Below are positions 37,842-46,509 of a DNA stretch of 64,000 nucleotides, in pieces. The DNA is from an uncultured Pirellulaceae bacterium (GTDB taxonomy: Bacteria > Planctomycetota > Planctomycetia > Pirellulales > Pirellulaceae): NCBI GenBank assembly GCA_937941455.1, contig CALDHM010000008.1:1-64000 (forward strand), read 5' to 3'. The translations under genes and the position numbers were made by a program. Below the pieces are notes generated by a model. That model made no database searches. It worked only from the letters and a program-made list of their open reading frames with translations, and was not told the origin of the DNA. The first letter of the stretch is position 1; each line of letters opens with the position of its first letter.

Positions 37842-38465
37842 CTATTCGGCGTCCTCAGCCTTCTTGCGGGCGATCACTTCAGGCTCGGCTCCCGTTGCCG
37901 CGGCTCCCACAGCCTCTGGCGTCTCGACCACAGGCATGTTGCAAATCACGAGAACTTGATCGGGTGAACTCACCAGTGTCGCACCCTCGGGGAGCGTCAA
38001 ATCGCCCGCACGCAGCGAGTGGTTGACATCGAGTTCGCCGATTTTCAACTCCAACCGCTCGGGCACCGCCGAAGCTGGGCAGCGAATGACGACCTCGTGA
38101 ACCAGTTGGTTGACGACACCGCCACTCAAAGAGCCCTTGGCGGTACCTTTGAGTACAACCTCGAGCGCGACCTCGACCTGTTCGCCAGCGTCGACGCGGA
38201 ACAAATCCACGTGCAGGATTCGATCCTCGACGGGATCAAATTGAACCTCTTTAATCAAGGCGCTCTCATTGACGGCCCCTTGCAGTTGTACGATGTGCCC
38301 GCTGTGGTTGAGCACCGCCACCAATTCCTTGCGGTCCAGCGTCAACACGCTGGTTTCTTGTCCATGACCGTACAGAACGGCGGGGACCTTCCCGGCGGCA
38401 CGCAGGCGCCGCATCCGGCTGGTGCCGGTATCCGTTCTGGCGGTTACATTCAATACGTCATTCAC
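37842..38465 (-). CDS. rplY: 50S ribosomal protein L25 (CTC form)
   Basis: A 207-residue long-form L25. The N-terminal 5S-binding domain has LNVTARTDTGTSRMRRLRAAGKVPAVLYG, and the C-terminal TL5/CTC beta domain carries HVDLFRVDAGEQVEVALEV and the short acidic and Ala-rich tail AEDAE. GTG 38465 is preferred because GGGGA stands at the right distance; TTG 38480 would add five residues. It heads the minus-strand run rplY-pth-rpsF-ssb-rplI. In many bacteria it is downstream of prs; here prs is about 3 kb away on the opposite strand. Confidence 0.93.
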   Translation of the reverse strand: MNDVLNVTARTDTGTSRMRRLRAAGKVPAVLYGHGQETSVLTLDRKELVAVLNHSGHIVQLQGAVNESALIKEVQFDPVEDRILHVDLFRVDAGEQVEVALEVVLKGTAKGSLSGGVVNQLVHEVVIRCPASAVPERLELKIGELDVNHSLRAGDLTLPEGATLVSSPDQVLVICNMPVVETPEAVGAAATGAEPEVIARKKAEDAE

Positions 38466-39038
38466 GTTAAAAATCCCCAATGCCTGGGCGGCCGGTCAGT
38501 CCCAAAGTACGATACGTTCGAAATCTCTGCCGTACTCGTCGTTTCACGCAGATCCATATCCAGCGTGATGTGTCGTCGATTCATGCTCGATTGCGGGCAA
38601 TCGACCGGAAGCCGCTTCCTGAGTGAAGGCTCTGATTGTCGCAGAATAGGCGGAAATTTCAAGGGCGAAAGTCCAAAAATTCCTCGCGTCAACTTGGCCC
38701 AATTCGACTATGGCATTGGGGGCGAAAACGCGGTGTAAGTTTTCGCTAATCCGATAGGTTTGGTGCCAGAACCCGATCAGCCGTTGGGCACTAGCCCCTT
38801 GGTTTTAGTAAGCACCCGACGTCGGCCAGTTCGGGCTAATTAGCTTGGCGAGAATGGCCGAATGCGAAACGTAGCAAGCTGCAGCGAATGCCCATACTCT
38901 CGATCGCGTCGGAGTCCATCGTAGGTGGCTTCCCAAGGCGGGTGTGCACTCCCGAGGCCCCGATATGTTGGGCGATCCGGACTAGCCGTTTGAAGGGGCT
39001 TGACTTATTATTGCGTGATTCAAATTTGGGGAGAAACA
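38466..39038. other. Divergent intergenic region with GC-rich palindrome
   Basis: This region must hold the promoters of rplY (minus) and the GroES-like gene (plus). Near 38768-38803 the wording AACCCGATCAGCCGTTGGGC followed by ACTAGCCCCTTGG resembles the interspersed planctomycete hairpins of the GGGCTAGTGCCC type. No coding frame or RNA gene was recognised. Confidence 0.4.
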
Positions 39039-39380
39039 ATGACTTCCAGAGGTAAACCGCGAGCTGGCAAGCTGGAGTATGTCGAACCGATCGGCCCGCG
39101 TGTGTTGGTGCGTAAAGACGAACCCAAAAAGGAAACAAAGGGGGGAATCGCACTCCCCGATGTGGCAGAGATCCCCACGATAACGGGTCGAATCGTGACC
39201 ATTTCAGCGGCCGTCCACCACGACGAAGATATGCCGTTGAGGCAGTACGACAAGGTTCTTTTTCACCCCAAAAACGCCATTCCCGTCGATTTTGAATCGG
39301 ACAATCAGCTGTTTGTGGTGCCCGTTGAGGACATCGTGGCGGTGTTTCGGTCGAGCCCACCGAACCACGACGATGATTAG
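39039..39380 (+). CDS. GroES-like co-chaperonin (no groEL beside it)
   Basis: A 113-residue protein matching the Cpn10 fold: VEPIGPRVLVRKDEPKKETKGGIALPD (with the mobile loop at KKETKGGIALP), then TGRIVTISAAV and QYDKVLFHPKN with the C-terminal strand LFVVPVEDIVAVF. It has about 20 extra residues at the two ends combined (MTSRGKPRAGKLE and a His/Asp tail NHDDD). GGGGAGA lies 5 bp upstream of ATG 39039. No groEL follows, so it is either an extra co-chaperonin or a diverged paralogue. Confidence 0.85.
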   Translation: MTSRGKPRAGKLEYVEPIGPRVLVRKDEPKKETKGGIALPDVAEIPTITGRIVTISAAVHHDEDMPLRQYDKVLFHPKNAIPVDFESDNQLFVVPVEDIVAVFRSSPPNHDDD

Positions 39381-39770
39381 ATCGCTTAGTTCCAGCCACC
39401 GACTGTCGAACGGCGCGTTAGCCTGCCCTGCCAATCGAAAAAATCGAATCGAGCGGCAGACGCAGCGATAGCTTGATTGCTGCCGAGTTGCCCCTTGGGC
39501 CGCAGTATTCTGCCGACCTGGCCCGCACGAAATTTAGGGTGCCACAGAGCGTTTGTTAACGGTCCAGGATTTGCCCACAACCGGGGTCTGCTGCCGCAAA
39601 GCCATCCCGAAGCCCAAGCGGGTTATTCGCGCAGAATCCGTTGGTTATTTTTTTGAGTTGACGCGCTGGCTAGTTCCTTTTTAAAGTGGAATCGTTCAGT
39701 TTGTGATTTGCCCCCTCGTCGTTCCTCTGGCAGCCGCGGCCTGAAGTTGTCTGTCGGCTGATAGTTCGCC
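39381..39770. other. Intergenic region
   Basis: No gene, terminator or RNA was recognised in these 390 bp. One open minus-strand frame across 39386-39580 has no start signal. Confidence 0.35.
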
Positions 39771-40487
39771 ATGTCAATCGATGGAATCATTTTTGACGTC
39801 GAGGATATCTTCTTCGATGGCACGTTCTGGCATCGGTACCTGCATCACGCGATTTGTCGCCTGGCAGGTCACCGTTCGTTTGCCGAAGTTCAAACCGCTT
39901 GGCAATCGAAATTCTTGCCTCAAGTTTATGGAGGTCAAACGGAATACTGGGACGCGCTGGCGTCCTTTTTTCGTATGTGGGGGCTTAGTGAATGCGAGGT
40001 TAGCGAATTATTGGTCGCTGCCCGCAGCCGCATGAAGATGGCACAAACCAACCTCCGATTGTTTCCGCGGGTCAGCGATACGCTGCACCGGCTGAAGACC
40101 CGCGGGTTGAAACTCGGCATCTTGTGCAACTCGATTCATCAGCCCGAGACGTTCGCCGAGATGCTGGCCAAGATCGGAGTCCACACCAAGCTCGACGCGA
40201 TCATTACGTCTCGTTTTCTGGGACGTGCCTTGCCCGACAAGGCTGCCTTTGCCGAGATAGCCAACCTGATTGGATGCCAGCCGCAGAGGTTGGTTTATGT
40301 GTCGGCACGGGCATCTCGGTTGCAGGTGAGCCGCGAGGCGGGACTGCGCTGCGTCGGAGTTATCCATCAGGCTCCGGTTCCGCCCCCCCACACTTCGAGC
40401 TGGGGGTCGGTTACCATAAGGGACTTGCAAGATCTCGGAGACGCTTTGTTCCAGAGTGATACCGAGCGGGGGCAGCTGGCTCTTTGA
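39771..40487 (+). CDS. Degenerate HAD-like hydrolase
   Basis: A 238-residue protein with the HAD layout: motif I IIFDVEDIFFDGT at residues 6-18, an alpha-helical cap, motif II LGILCNS and motif III lysine in GRALPDKAAF. The general-acid Asp of motif I (DxDGT) is replaced by Glu (D9-V-E11), and motif IV, normally GDxxxND, reads VSARASRLQ with no acidic residue. It is therefore probably not a phosphatase of the usual kind. It lies 102 bp upstream of glmU on the same strand, with which it may be cotranscribed. Confidence 0.75.
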   Translation: MSIDGIIFDVEDIFFDGTFWHRYLHHAICRLAGHRSFAEVQTAWQSKFLPQVYGGQTEYWDALASFFRMWGLSECEVSELLVAARSRMKMAQTNLRLFPRVSDTLHRLKTRGLKLGILCNSIHQPETFAEMLAKIGVHTKLDAIITSRFLGRALPDKAAFAEIANLIGCQPQRLVYVSARASRLQVSREAGLRCVGVIHQAPVPPPHTSSWGSVTIRDLQDLGDALFQSDTERGQLAL

Positions 40488-40589
40488 TCTTCGGCGTCTT
40501 TCCCCAGCACGACTGCTGGTCGAATCCCAAGCGGCTGCTGTGCGCGATGGATGTTTCTTGAACGTGGCGAAACAAAACGAGCGATAAAA

Positions 40590-41339
40590 ATGTCAGCGAC
40601 TGCGATTATTTTGGCTGGGGGAAAAGGGACTCGCATGAAATCGGAACTTCCCAAGGTTCTGTGCGAGGCCAACGGCAAGCCGCTGGTGCGTTACGTGATC
40701 GATGCCCTTCGCGAGGCCGGCGTGCAGGATTTCATCATCGTGATCGGATATCGAGCCGAATTGGTCCGCGAGGCGCTCCGTGATTTGCCGAATGTCCGCT
40801 TTGCCTTGCAAACCGAACAACTCGGCACGGGGCACGCCGTGATGATGTGTCGCGAACCTCTGCAATCCCTGTCGGGTCCGGTGGTCGTGGTCGCGGGGGA
40901 TTCCCCGATGCTTCAGGCGGACAGTGTGCGCGGCATTTTGGAGGCATTTCGCCGGCGGCAGGCTGCCTGCGTCTTGGGGACGTTGAAACATCCGAATCCG
41001 GCCGGCTTGGGTCGTATTGTGCGCGATGCCACGGGACAATTCGCGCGGATTGTCGAGGAAAAAGACGCAACGCCCGAGGAGCGGCTCATCGACGAAGTCA
41101 ACATGAGCACTTACGTGTTTGATGCCCAAGAACTCCTGCGGGGCCTCGACCACTTGAAGGCCGAAAATCAACAGCAGGAATACTACATTACCGACTTGCC
41201 CGAGATCATGCTGCGACAGGGTTTGACCGTGCTCGCCCTGCCCATCTTGAAACCGATCGAGGCCCTGAGCGTCAACACCGTCGAGCAGCTTGCCGAGGTC
41301 GAGGCCGCTCTCAAAAACATGGAAACTGCGAATGCGTGA
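40590..41339 (+). CDS. glmU: GlmU-like nucleotidyltransferase (uridylyltransferase domain only)
   Basis: A 249-residue sugar-1-phosphate nucleotidyltransferase. It has the loop LAGGKGTRMKSELPKVL, the QTEQLGTGHAV uracil-binding segment, VVVAGDSPML with the metal Asp, GLGRIVRD, IVEEKDATPEE and the EVNMSTYVFD segment, all as in GlmU N-terminal domains. GlmU is normally about 450 residues with a left-handed beta-helix acetyltransferase half, which is missing here, so glucosamine-1-phosphate acetylation must be done by another protein. ATG 40590 opens MSATAIILAGG. Its stop overlaps the prs start by 8 bp, keeping the common glmU-prs order. Confidence 0.88.
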   Translation: MSATAIILAGGKGTRMKSELPKVLCEANGKPLVRYVIDALREAGVQDFIIVIGYRAELVREALRDLPNVRFALQTEQLGTGHAVMMCREPLQSLSGPVVVVAGDSPMLQADSVRGILEAFRRRQAACVLGTLKHPNPAGLGRIVRDATGQFARIVEEKDATPEERLIDEVNMSTYVFDAQELLRGLDHLKAENQQQEYYITDLPEIMLRQGLTVLALPILKPIEALSVNTVEQLAEVEAALKNMETANA

Positions 41340-42294
41340 GCTAAAGATCTTCAGTGGGCGAGCGAACCCGGAACTGACGCAACGGATTTCAGAGTTTTTA
41401 CATCTCGAATTAGGGGCCTGCCGCCTGAGCACGTTTCCCGACGGCGAATTGCACTGCAAGATCGAGGATGTGCGCGGCCGTGACGTGTTCATCGTGCAAC
41501 CGACTTGCCCGCCGGTCAATGACAACTTGATGGAGTTGTTGATCATGATCGACACCTGCCGGCGAGCCAGCGCCGAGCGGATTACGGCCGTGATTCCGTA
41601 CTTCGGCTACGCGCGGCAGGACCGCAAGGACGAGGGGCGAGTGCCGATTACCGCGAAACTCGTGGCCAACATTATCACCCGCGCCGGCGCTGATCGCGTC
41701 CTCTGTATGGACTTGCACGCCGCACAGATCCAAGGCTTCTTCGATGTGCCTGTCGACCATCTCTATGCCGGGGCAGTTCTCACGGCGCACTTTCGCACGC
41801 TATTCCAAGACCCCAACGACGTCGTGATCGTCAGTCCGGACGAGGGGAGCATCAAACGGGCGGTCGGTCATGCCAAACGATTGGGGGGGCAGCTGGCGAT
41901 TATCGACAAGCGGCGGTTGGGTGCCGAGACGACGAAGCAAGAAAACATCATCGGCGGCCCGGTGGAGGGAAAAATCTGTCTGATGTTCGACGACATGATC
42001 AGCACCGCAGGATCGATCTGCGGTGCTGCTGAGTTGTTGCATCGCTTGGGGGCGAAGCAAATTCACGTAGGGGCTACCCACGGTATTTTCGCCGGACCAG
42101 CCATCGAAAAACTCGCCAATGCCCCCATTGATTCGGTCGTCGTGACGGATTCGATTCCGCTCCCTCCCGAAAAACAATTGCCGAAAATCCAGCGGCTGAC
42201 GATCGCCGGGCTGCTGGGTGAGGCGATCCGCCGAATCCACCAGCACAAGTCGATCAGCAGCATTTTTCAGGACGACCCCGGCGTATCGGTGTAG
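41332..42294 (+). CDS. prs: Ribose-phosphate pyrophosphokinase
   Basis: A 320-residue enzyme making PRPP from ribose 5-phosphate and ATP. Signatures: the flexible-loop region PYFGYARQDRKDEGR, MDLHAAQIQGFFDVPVDHL, the catalytic VSPDEGSIKRA, and the PRPP-binding loop FDDMISTAGSI. Length is typical. ATG 41332 overlaps the 3' end of glmU by 8 bp, indicating coupled translation. Confidence 0.96.
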   Translation: MRELKIFSGRANPELTQRISEFLHLELGACRLSTFPDGELHCKIEDVRGRDVFIVQPTCPPVNDNLMELLIMIDTCRRASAERITAVIPYFGYARQDRKDEGRVPITAKLVANIITRAGADRVLCMDLHAAQIQGFFDVPVDHLYAGAVLTAHFRTLFQDPNDVVIVSPDEGSIKRAVGHAKRLGGQLAIIDKRRLGAETTKQENIIGGPVEGKICLMFDDMISTAGSICGAAELLHRLGAKQIHVGATHGIFAGPAIEKLANAPIDSVVVTDSIPLPPEKQLPKIQRLTIAGLLGEAIRRIHQHKSISSIFQDDPGVSV

Positions 42295-42416
42295 CCGTCC
42301 CGGCGTCGCTACGACAGCGCGAGCTCGATCGTTTCCCCATCACGCTGTAAACAGGACCGGTCAGGCGTGAGATTTTTTGTGACAGTTTTCGCAGAGGCTC
42401 GACAGCGCACCGAGCC

Positions 42417-42468
42417 AGGAAGATTGTCGACGGCGCAGACGTTGGCTGGTCGAGCCGACAATCTTCCT
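42417..42468. other. 13-bp perfect inverted repeat (candidate hairpin or operator)
   Basis: AGGAAGATTGTCG at 42417-42429 is the exact reverse complement of 42456-42468, separated by 26 bp. There is no T run, so it is not a classic terminator. It lies in the 406-bp gap between prs and the sodium symporter gene, shortly before a TATACT hexamer (near 42494) that could be a -10 box. It could be an mRNA 3' structure of prs or an operator. Confidence 0.5.
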
Positions 42469-42700
42469 AGTTCCGCTGCTGATTGCGCTTGTTATACTAG
42501 AACGCATTCCTGCCGGTGGAGAACGATTCCGCAGGATCGAGGTCAGCAAACTCGAGCTGGCGACGAGATGTGTCTGACCAGATGCGTCGGGTACCGGTCC
42601 ACAACGGTAAGTGTTGCGCCGCAGGGCGCGGCTTCGGCCGCCGCTGATGCGGGCCGCCGGAGGACCGAAATTCGAGCCTTAATTCCATGAGGGATTGACT

Positions 42701-44299
42701 GTGGCAAATGTAAAAACTGACCAATGGGCGACGAAGCTGGGAGTGATTTTGGCGGTTTCCGGGTCGGCGGTAGGCCTCGGCAACTTCTTGCGATTTCCGG
42801 GCCAAGCCGCGGCGAACGGTGGGGGGGCATTTTTGATCCCCTATTTTTGTGCGCTCCTGTTTTTGGGGATCCCGATCGGTTGGGCCGAATGGACGATGGC
42901 TCGATACGGTGGGCGGAAGGGGTTTCACTCAGGGCCGGCCATCATGGGGGTGGTGGGCCGAGGGCGGCTGTCACGGTACTTGGGAATTCTCTCCGTATTG
43001 ATTCCGCTGGCCGTCTCCTTCTACTACACCTTCGTCGAGGCGTGGTGCCTCGGCTACACCTGGCACTTTTTGGTCAACGGGGGAATCGGTATCGATCCCG
43101 CCGCGACCTACACCGAACAAGCGGCCACCTCGTCGAACTTTTTTACCAATTTCATTGGTGCCAGTGCCAACGGGGCGATCTTCGATAGTTCACTGGAAAC
43201 GCTTTTGTTCTGGCTGATTGTGTTCGCTGTCAACCTGTACTTGATTTATCGAGGGCTCTCGCGAGGCATCGAGCGGTTCTGCTCGATTGCGATGCCGCTG
43301 ATGGCCATCTGCGCGGTGATCGTGCTTATCCGCGCCTTAACCTTGCCGGCCAACCCCGAGTTTCCCGAGCGCAACGTAGTCAACGGGTTGGGCAGCATGT
43401 GGAATCCCGATTTCTCGGCGCTCCTGAATGCCCAAACGTGGTTGGCGGCCGCAGGTCAGATTTTCTTCAGCCTGTCCGTAGGTTTTGGAGTCATTTTGAA
43501 TTACGCGTCGTACTTGAGACGCAAGGATGACATCGCCTTATCCGGGCTGACATCGGCAGCGACGAACGAAGTATTCGAAGTCGGGTTCGGCGGTTTGATC
43601 ACGTTGACGTCGGCTTTCGTGTTCCTCGGTGCTGTGGGGACTCTGGAGGCGGTGAAGACAGGAACATTCGGACTCGGTTTTCAGACGCTTCCCGTAATTT
43701 TCGCCCAGATGGGGCCACTGGGACGGTATATCGGGGCGATCTTTTTCTTCATGTTGTTTTTGGCCGCGATCACCAGTTCGATTTCGATGTACCAGCCGAC
43801 GTTGGCGTTCCTGCAAGAAAGTTTGGGAATCTCGCGTGTTCCTGCGATCACGATGATTGTCGTGATATGCTTGATCGGGTCCGGATCGGTGATGTACTTT
43901 TCCGAAAACGCGCAATTCATGTCGGTGATCGATGATTGGGTGGGAACCTTGCTGATTTTCGTATTGGCAGCCGTCCAAATCGTTTGCTTCAGCTGGATTT
44001 GGGGGATCGATCGCGGTTGGCGCGAGTTGCATTCCGGCTCCAGAATCCAAATTCCGCGGCTGTATCGCTTCATCATGAAATACGTCGCGCCGACGTACTT
44101 GCTGGTGGTGTTCGGGTTCTTTTGTTTCAACAATTTGGCCAAATGGGTTGCTGACATTGGCGAGAGTGTCAATCGGCAGTTGGCGATCGGCTTGATTGTC
44201 GTGGTGATGGCCTTTCTGGCGTTCTGTGCTTTTTTGGGCGAACAGCGCTGGCGGGCCCAGGGGTTGGATTTGGATGGCGAGGAATTGCTCGATACTTGA
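42701..44299 (+). CDS. Sodium-dependent NSS-family amino-acid symporter
   Basis: A 532-residue symporter with about 12 helices. The N-terminus carries the hallmark WATKLGVILAVSGSAVGLGNFLRFP with the Na1/Na2 site backbone, and GWAEWTMARYGG. It takes up an amino acid with sodium across the inner membrane. The start is GTG 42701 because GAGGGA lies 6-11 bp upstream; TTG 42695 is too close. The small gene at 44398 encodes the probable accessory subunit, as in MetPS-type methionine/alanine importers. The substrate is inferred only from that pairing. Confidence 0.9.
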   Translation: MANVKTDQWATKLGVILAVSGSAVGLGNFLRFPGQAAANGGGAFLIPYFCALLFLGIPIGWAEWTMARYGGRKGFHSGPAIMGVVGRGRLSRYLGILSVLIPLAVSFYYTFVEAWCLGYTWHFLVNGGIGIDPAATYTEQAATSSNFFTNFIGASANGAIFDSSLETLLFWLIVFAVNLYLIYRGLSRGIERFCSIAMPLMAICAVIVLIRALTLPANPEFPERNVVNGLGSMWNPDFSALLNAQTWLAAAGQIFFSLSVGFGVILNYASYLRRKDDIALSGLTSAATNEVFEVGFGGLITLTSAFVFLGAVGTLEAVKTGTFGLGFQTLPVIFAQMGPLGRYIGAIFFFMLFLAAITSSISMYQPTLAFLQESLGISRVPAITMIVVICLIGSGSVMYFSENAQFMSVIDDWVGTLLIFVLAAVQIVCFSWIWGIDRGWRELHSGSRIQIPRLYRFIMKYVAPTYLLVVFGFFCFNNLAKWVADIGESVNRQLAIGLIVVVMAFLAFCAFLGEQRWRAQGLDLDGEELLDT

Positions 44300-44397
44300 T
44301 CGGTTGGGGGGGTGCGCGGACGGCGGCGCGATCGCGGTCGGCGACTTGTGTGAAAACGGTGTGGTAACGATTAAGTGAGAATGTCAGGAGCATCAAG

Positions 44398-44523
44398 ATG
44401 AAACCGGAGGGATGGGCGTTTATGATTGTGTCGCTGGCCTTTGTGTGGGGGCTGGCCGGCTGGTGTTACTGGAAGATCCTGACGGCTCCAGAGGCGGAGG
44501 GGAACGAAACAGAACCTTCGTAG
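44398..44523 (+). CDS. MetS-like small subunit of the NSS symporter
   Basis: A 41-residue membrane protein. One helix (AFMIVSLAFVWGLAGWCYW) is followed by KILTAPEAEGNETEPS. Position directly downstream of an NSS symporter, size and a single helix match the MetS-type small subunits required for some bacterial NSS importers. The start ATG 44398 follows CAGGAGCATCAAG. The gap to the symporter stop is 98 bp. Confidence 0.82.
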   Translation: MKPEGWAFMIVSLAFVWGLAGWCYWKILTAPEAEGNETEPS

Positions 44524-44947
44524 CGGATGCCTCGACGAATCGTTTGTCTTGCGGAATACAAGCGAAGGGCAGGGCGGTTGCTTGCGCCCAAAGGTGGTAA
44601 ACTTTGATAGCTTTCACACCGCCGGCAGGCACCTAACGGCGTTCAGGCGGTTGGCATTTTCGATCGGCTGCGTCCGGTTAAGATTTCTTTTTTCTCGGCG
44701 CTCGTGAATCGGTCGCCTTGCCGATTTTGGGGGGAATTATTTCTGAGTGTATCGTGAGACTGAACGGAGACTGTTTTTCTCAAAGCTGTCCTTCAGGCCT
44801 AAGCAGCAGACGGTGCGAAATTTTATCAATGCATTTGCTTTCGTCCCCCACTTCGATAAAACAGTGTCATTCAGCGATTTTTTCGCCCCTGCTGAAAACG
44901 TCGCGAAACAAGCTCATTTTGGCCTAGGACTCGCAGTCAACGCATCT
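44524..44947. other. Intergenic region
   Basis: No gene was recognised. The frame of the next gene is open from about 44747, but its codons give an unlikely N-terminus. There is no clear terminator after the small subunit gene. Confidence 0.35.
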
Positions 44948-45769
44948 ATGGATAGCACGCCCAACCACCACGAGCCCGTCGATCTGAAAAAGATCGACAT
45001 CACCGCGAAATCGGTCTCGACTCATGAACTCGAGCATCAAGTCGAAGAAAAGCTTCACGGGGACGAAGACCGTTTCAAGCAGCGATCGCCGTTGCTGTGG
45101 TATTTGACCTTCATGGCCCCGTTTTTGCTGGTGGTCCTGGCCCTCGGACTGCTCGTTTGGTTTCGCGGCTTGGAGTTCACGATCAAGGTTTGCATTGCGG
45201 CAGTCATCACGTTTTTTGGCTTGGGGCGATTCGTGATCCTGTTCGGCGACAAAGGAGCGGAAACGCTCGAGCAGGCGGTGTCGCGATTCAGTTTCATGAC
45301 TCCCTGGGAGCTGTTTCTGATGGTCACCTTTATGGATCTGGTGACCGCCATGTTGGTGGCCTTTCACATTGGGGCTTTGTTTCGCGTTCCGCTGTTGGGT
45401 AATCGGGTGGCGGCCCTTGTCGAGGATGCGCGATTTGTGCTGGCGAAAATGCCGTGGATGGAACGGTTGGCGTTTACAGGGTTGACGGTTTTCATCGCAT
45501 TCCCTCTGGCATCGACGGGAGCGATTGGCGGTTCGATTCTCGGGACGCTGTTGGGTCTGTCCCGTAAAAAGGTCTTTTTGGCGACGTTGATGGGCTGCTT
45601 GCTGGGTAACGGCGTCCTGCTGGTGGCCTCCGAGCAGATTTCCCGCTTCAATCTCATGACCAACCCTGTGGTCCGGTGGGGTGGGCTGGCGGTGATTGTC
45701 AGCCTGATCGTATTCTTAGAAATTCGCTATCGCCGCTCGAAGAAGAAATTCGCTTCGACGCACGCATGA
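44948..45769 (+). CDS. Small multidrug export-family membrane protein
   Basis: A 273-residue integral membrane protein. A charged N-terminal region (residues 1-55, HELEHQVEEKLHGDEDRF) precedes helices MAPFLLVVLALGLLVWF and VCIAAVITFFGLG. A membrane core with VTFMDLVTAMLVAFHIGALFR and FPLASTGAIGGSILGTLLGLS matches the Sm_multidrug_ex family, whose transport role is poorly defined. It ends in a basic tail. ATG 44948 is chosen because the preceding codons are of poor quality. Its stop overlaps the start of the DNA glycosylase gene by 4 bp. Confidence 0.8.
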   Translation: MDSTPNHHEPVDLKKIDITAKSVSTHELEHQVEEKLHGDEDRFKQRSPLLWYLTFMAPFLLVVLALGLLVWFRGLEFTIKVCIAAVITFFGLGRFVILFGDKGAETLEQAVSRFSFMTPWELFLMVTFMDLVTAMLVAFHIGALFRVPLLGNRVAALVEDARFVLAKMPWMERLAFTGLTVFIAFPLASTGAIGGSILGTLLGLSRKKVFLATLMGCLLGNGVLLVASEQISRFNLMTNPVVRWGGLAVIVSLIVFLEIRYRRSKKKFASTHA

Positions 45770-46479
45770 AAAAGCCCGCAACGGTTCCGTCGGCAAGGTC
45801 GAGCGATAAGGCTTGGGAGCGATTGAATCGAGAGATCGTCGCCTGTCAGAATTGCCCCCGACTGCTTGCGCATTGCCGTCAGATCGCGAGTGAAAAACGG
45901 GCGGCTTATTTGGATGAGTGTTACTGGGGACAGCCGGTTCCGAATTTTGGCCAGCCCCACGTGCCGCTCTTGATCGTCGGCTTGGCTCCCGGCGCGCACG
46001 GTGCGAATCGCACCGGGCGGATGTTCACGGGGGATCGCAGCGGGCTGTGGTTGTATCGTGCGCTGCATCATGCGGGCTTTGCCAGCCAACCGTCCTACGA
46101 GCGGGCTGATGACGGACAACGCTTGATCGATTGTGCGATCACCGCCGTCTGCCATTGTGCTCCGCCCGGTAATCGTCCCACTGGGGAAGAAATCGACAAC
46201 TGCGTTGAGTTTTTCGCGCGAAGTTGGGAGTTGGCCGATCCTCGGATCGTGGTCGCCTTGGGGAAAATCGCATGGGATCAGACGTTTCGATTCGCCAAGA
46301 GTCGCGGTTGGTGGTCGGGGAAGACTCCGCGGTTCGCGCATGCGGCCGAGGTTGCCCTAAGTGAGCAAACCGTCTTGCTCGGCAGTTATCACCCCAGCCA
46401 ACAGAATACGTTTACAGGAAAGTTAACGGAAAAGATGTTAGACTCGGTGTTCCGCCGTGCGCGAGCACTATGCGGGTGA
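45766..46479 (+). CDS. Uracil-DNA glycosylase, family 5 (UDGb type)
   Basis: A 237-residue base-excision repair enzyme. The N-terminal CQNCPRLLAHC cysteines, together with the CHCAPPGNRPT region, form the [4Fe-4S] site of thermostable-type UDGs. Catalytic motif 1 reads GLAPGAHGANRTGRMFTGDRSG, where family 5 has Ala instead of the usual Asp/Asn. Motif 2 is GSYHPSQQNTFTGKLT. Family 5 enzymes remove uracil and other deaminated bases. ATG 45766 overlaps the preceding stop as ATGA, so translation is probably coupled, although the two functions are unrelated. Confidence 0.9.
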   Translation: MKKPATVPSARSSDKAWERLNREIVACQNCPRLLAHCRQIASEKRAAYLDECYWGQPVPNFGQPHVPLLIVGLAPGAHGANRTGRMFTGDRSGLWLYRALHHAGFASQPSYERADDGQRLIDCAITAVCHCAPPGNRPTGEEIDNCVEFFARSWELADPRIVVALGKIAWDQTFRFAKSRGWWSGKTPRFAHAAEVALSEQTVLLGSYHPSQQNTFTGKLTEKMLDSVFRRARALCG

Positions 46480-46509
46480 AGTCCATTCGAATTTGGATCA
46501 ATTTTATCC

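Noticed and set aside
42367-42690. 107-residue frame between prs and the symporter
   Set aside because: It spans the inverted repeat and GC-rich hairpins and has no plausible start or family.
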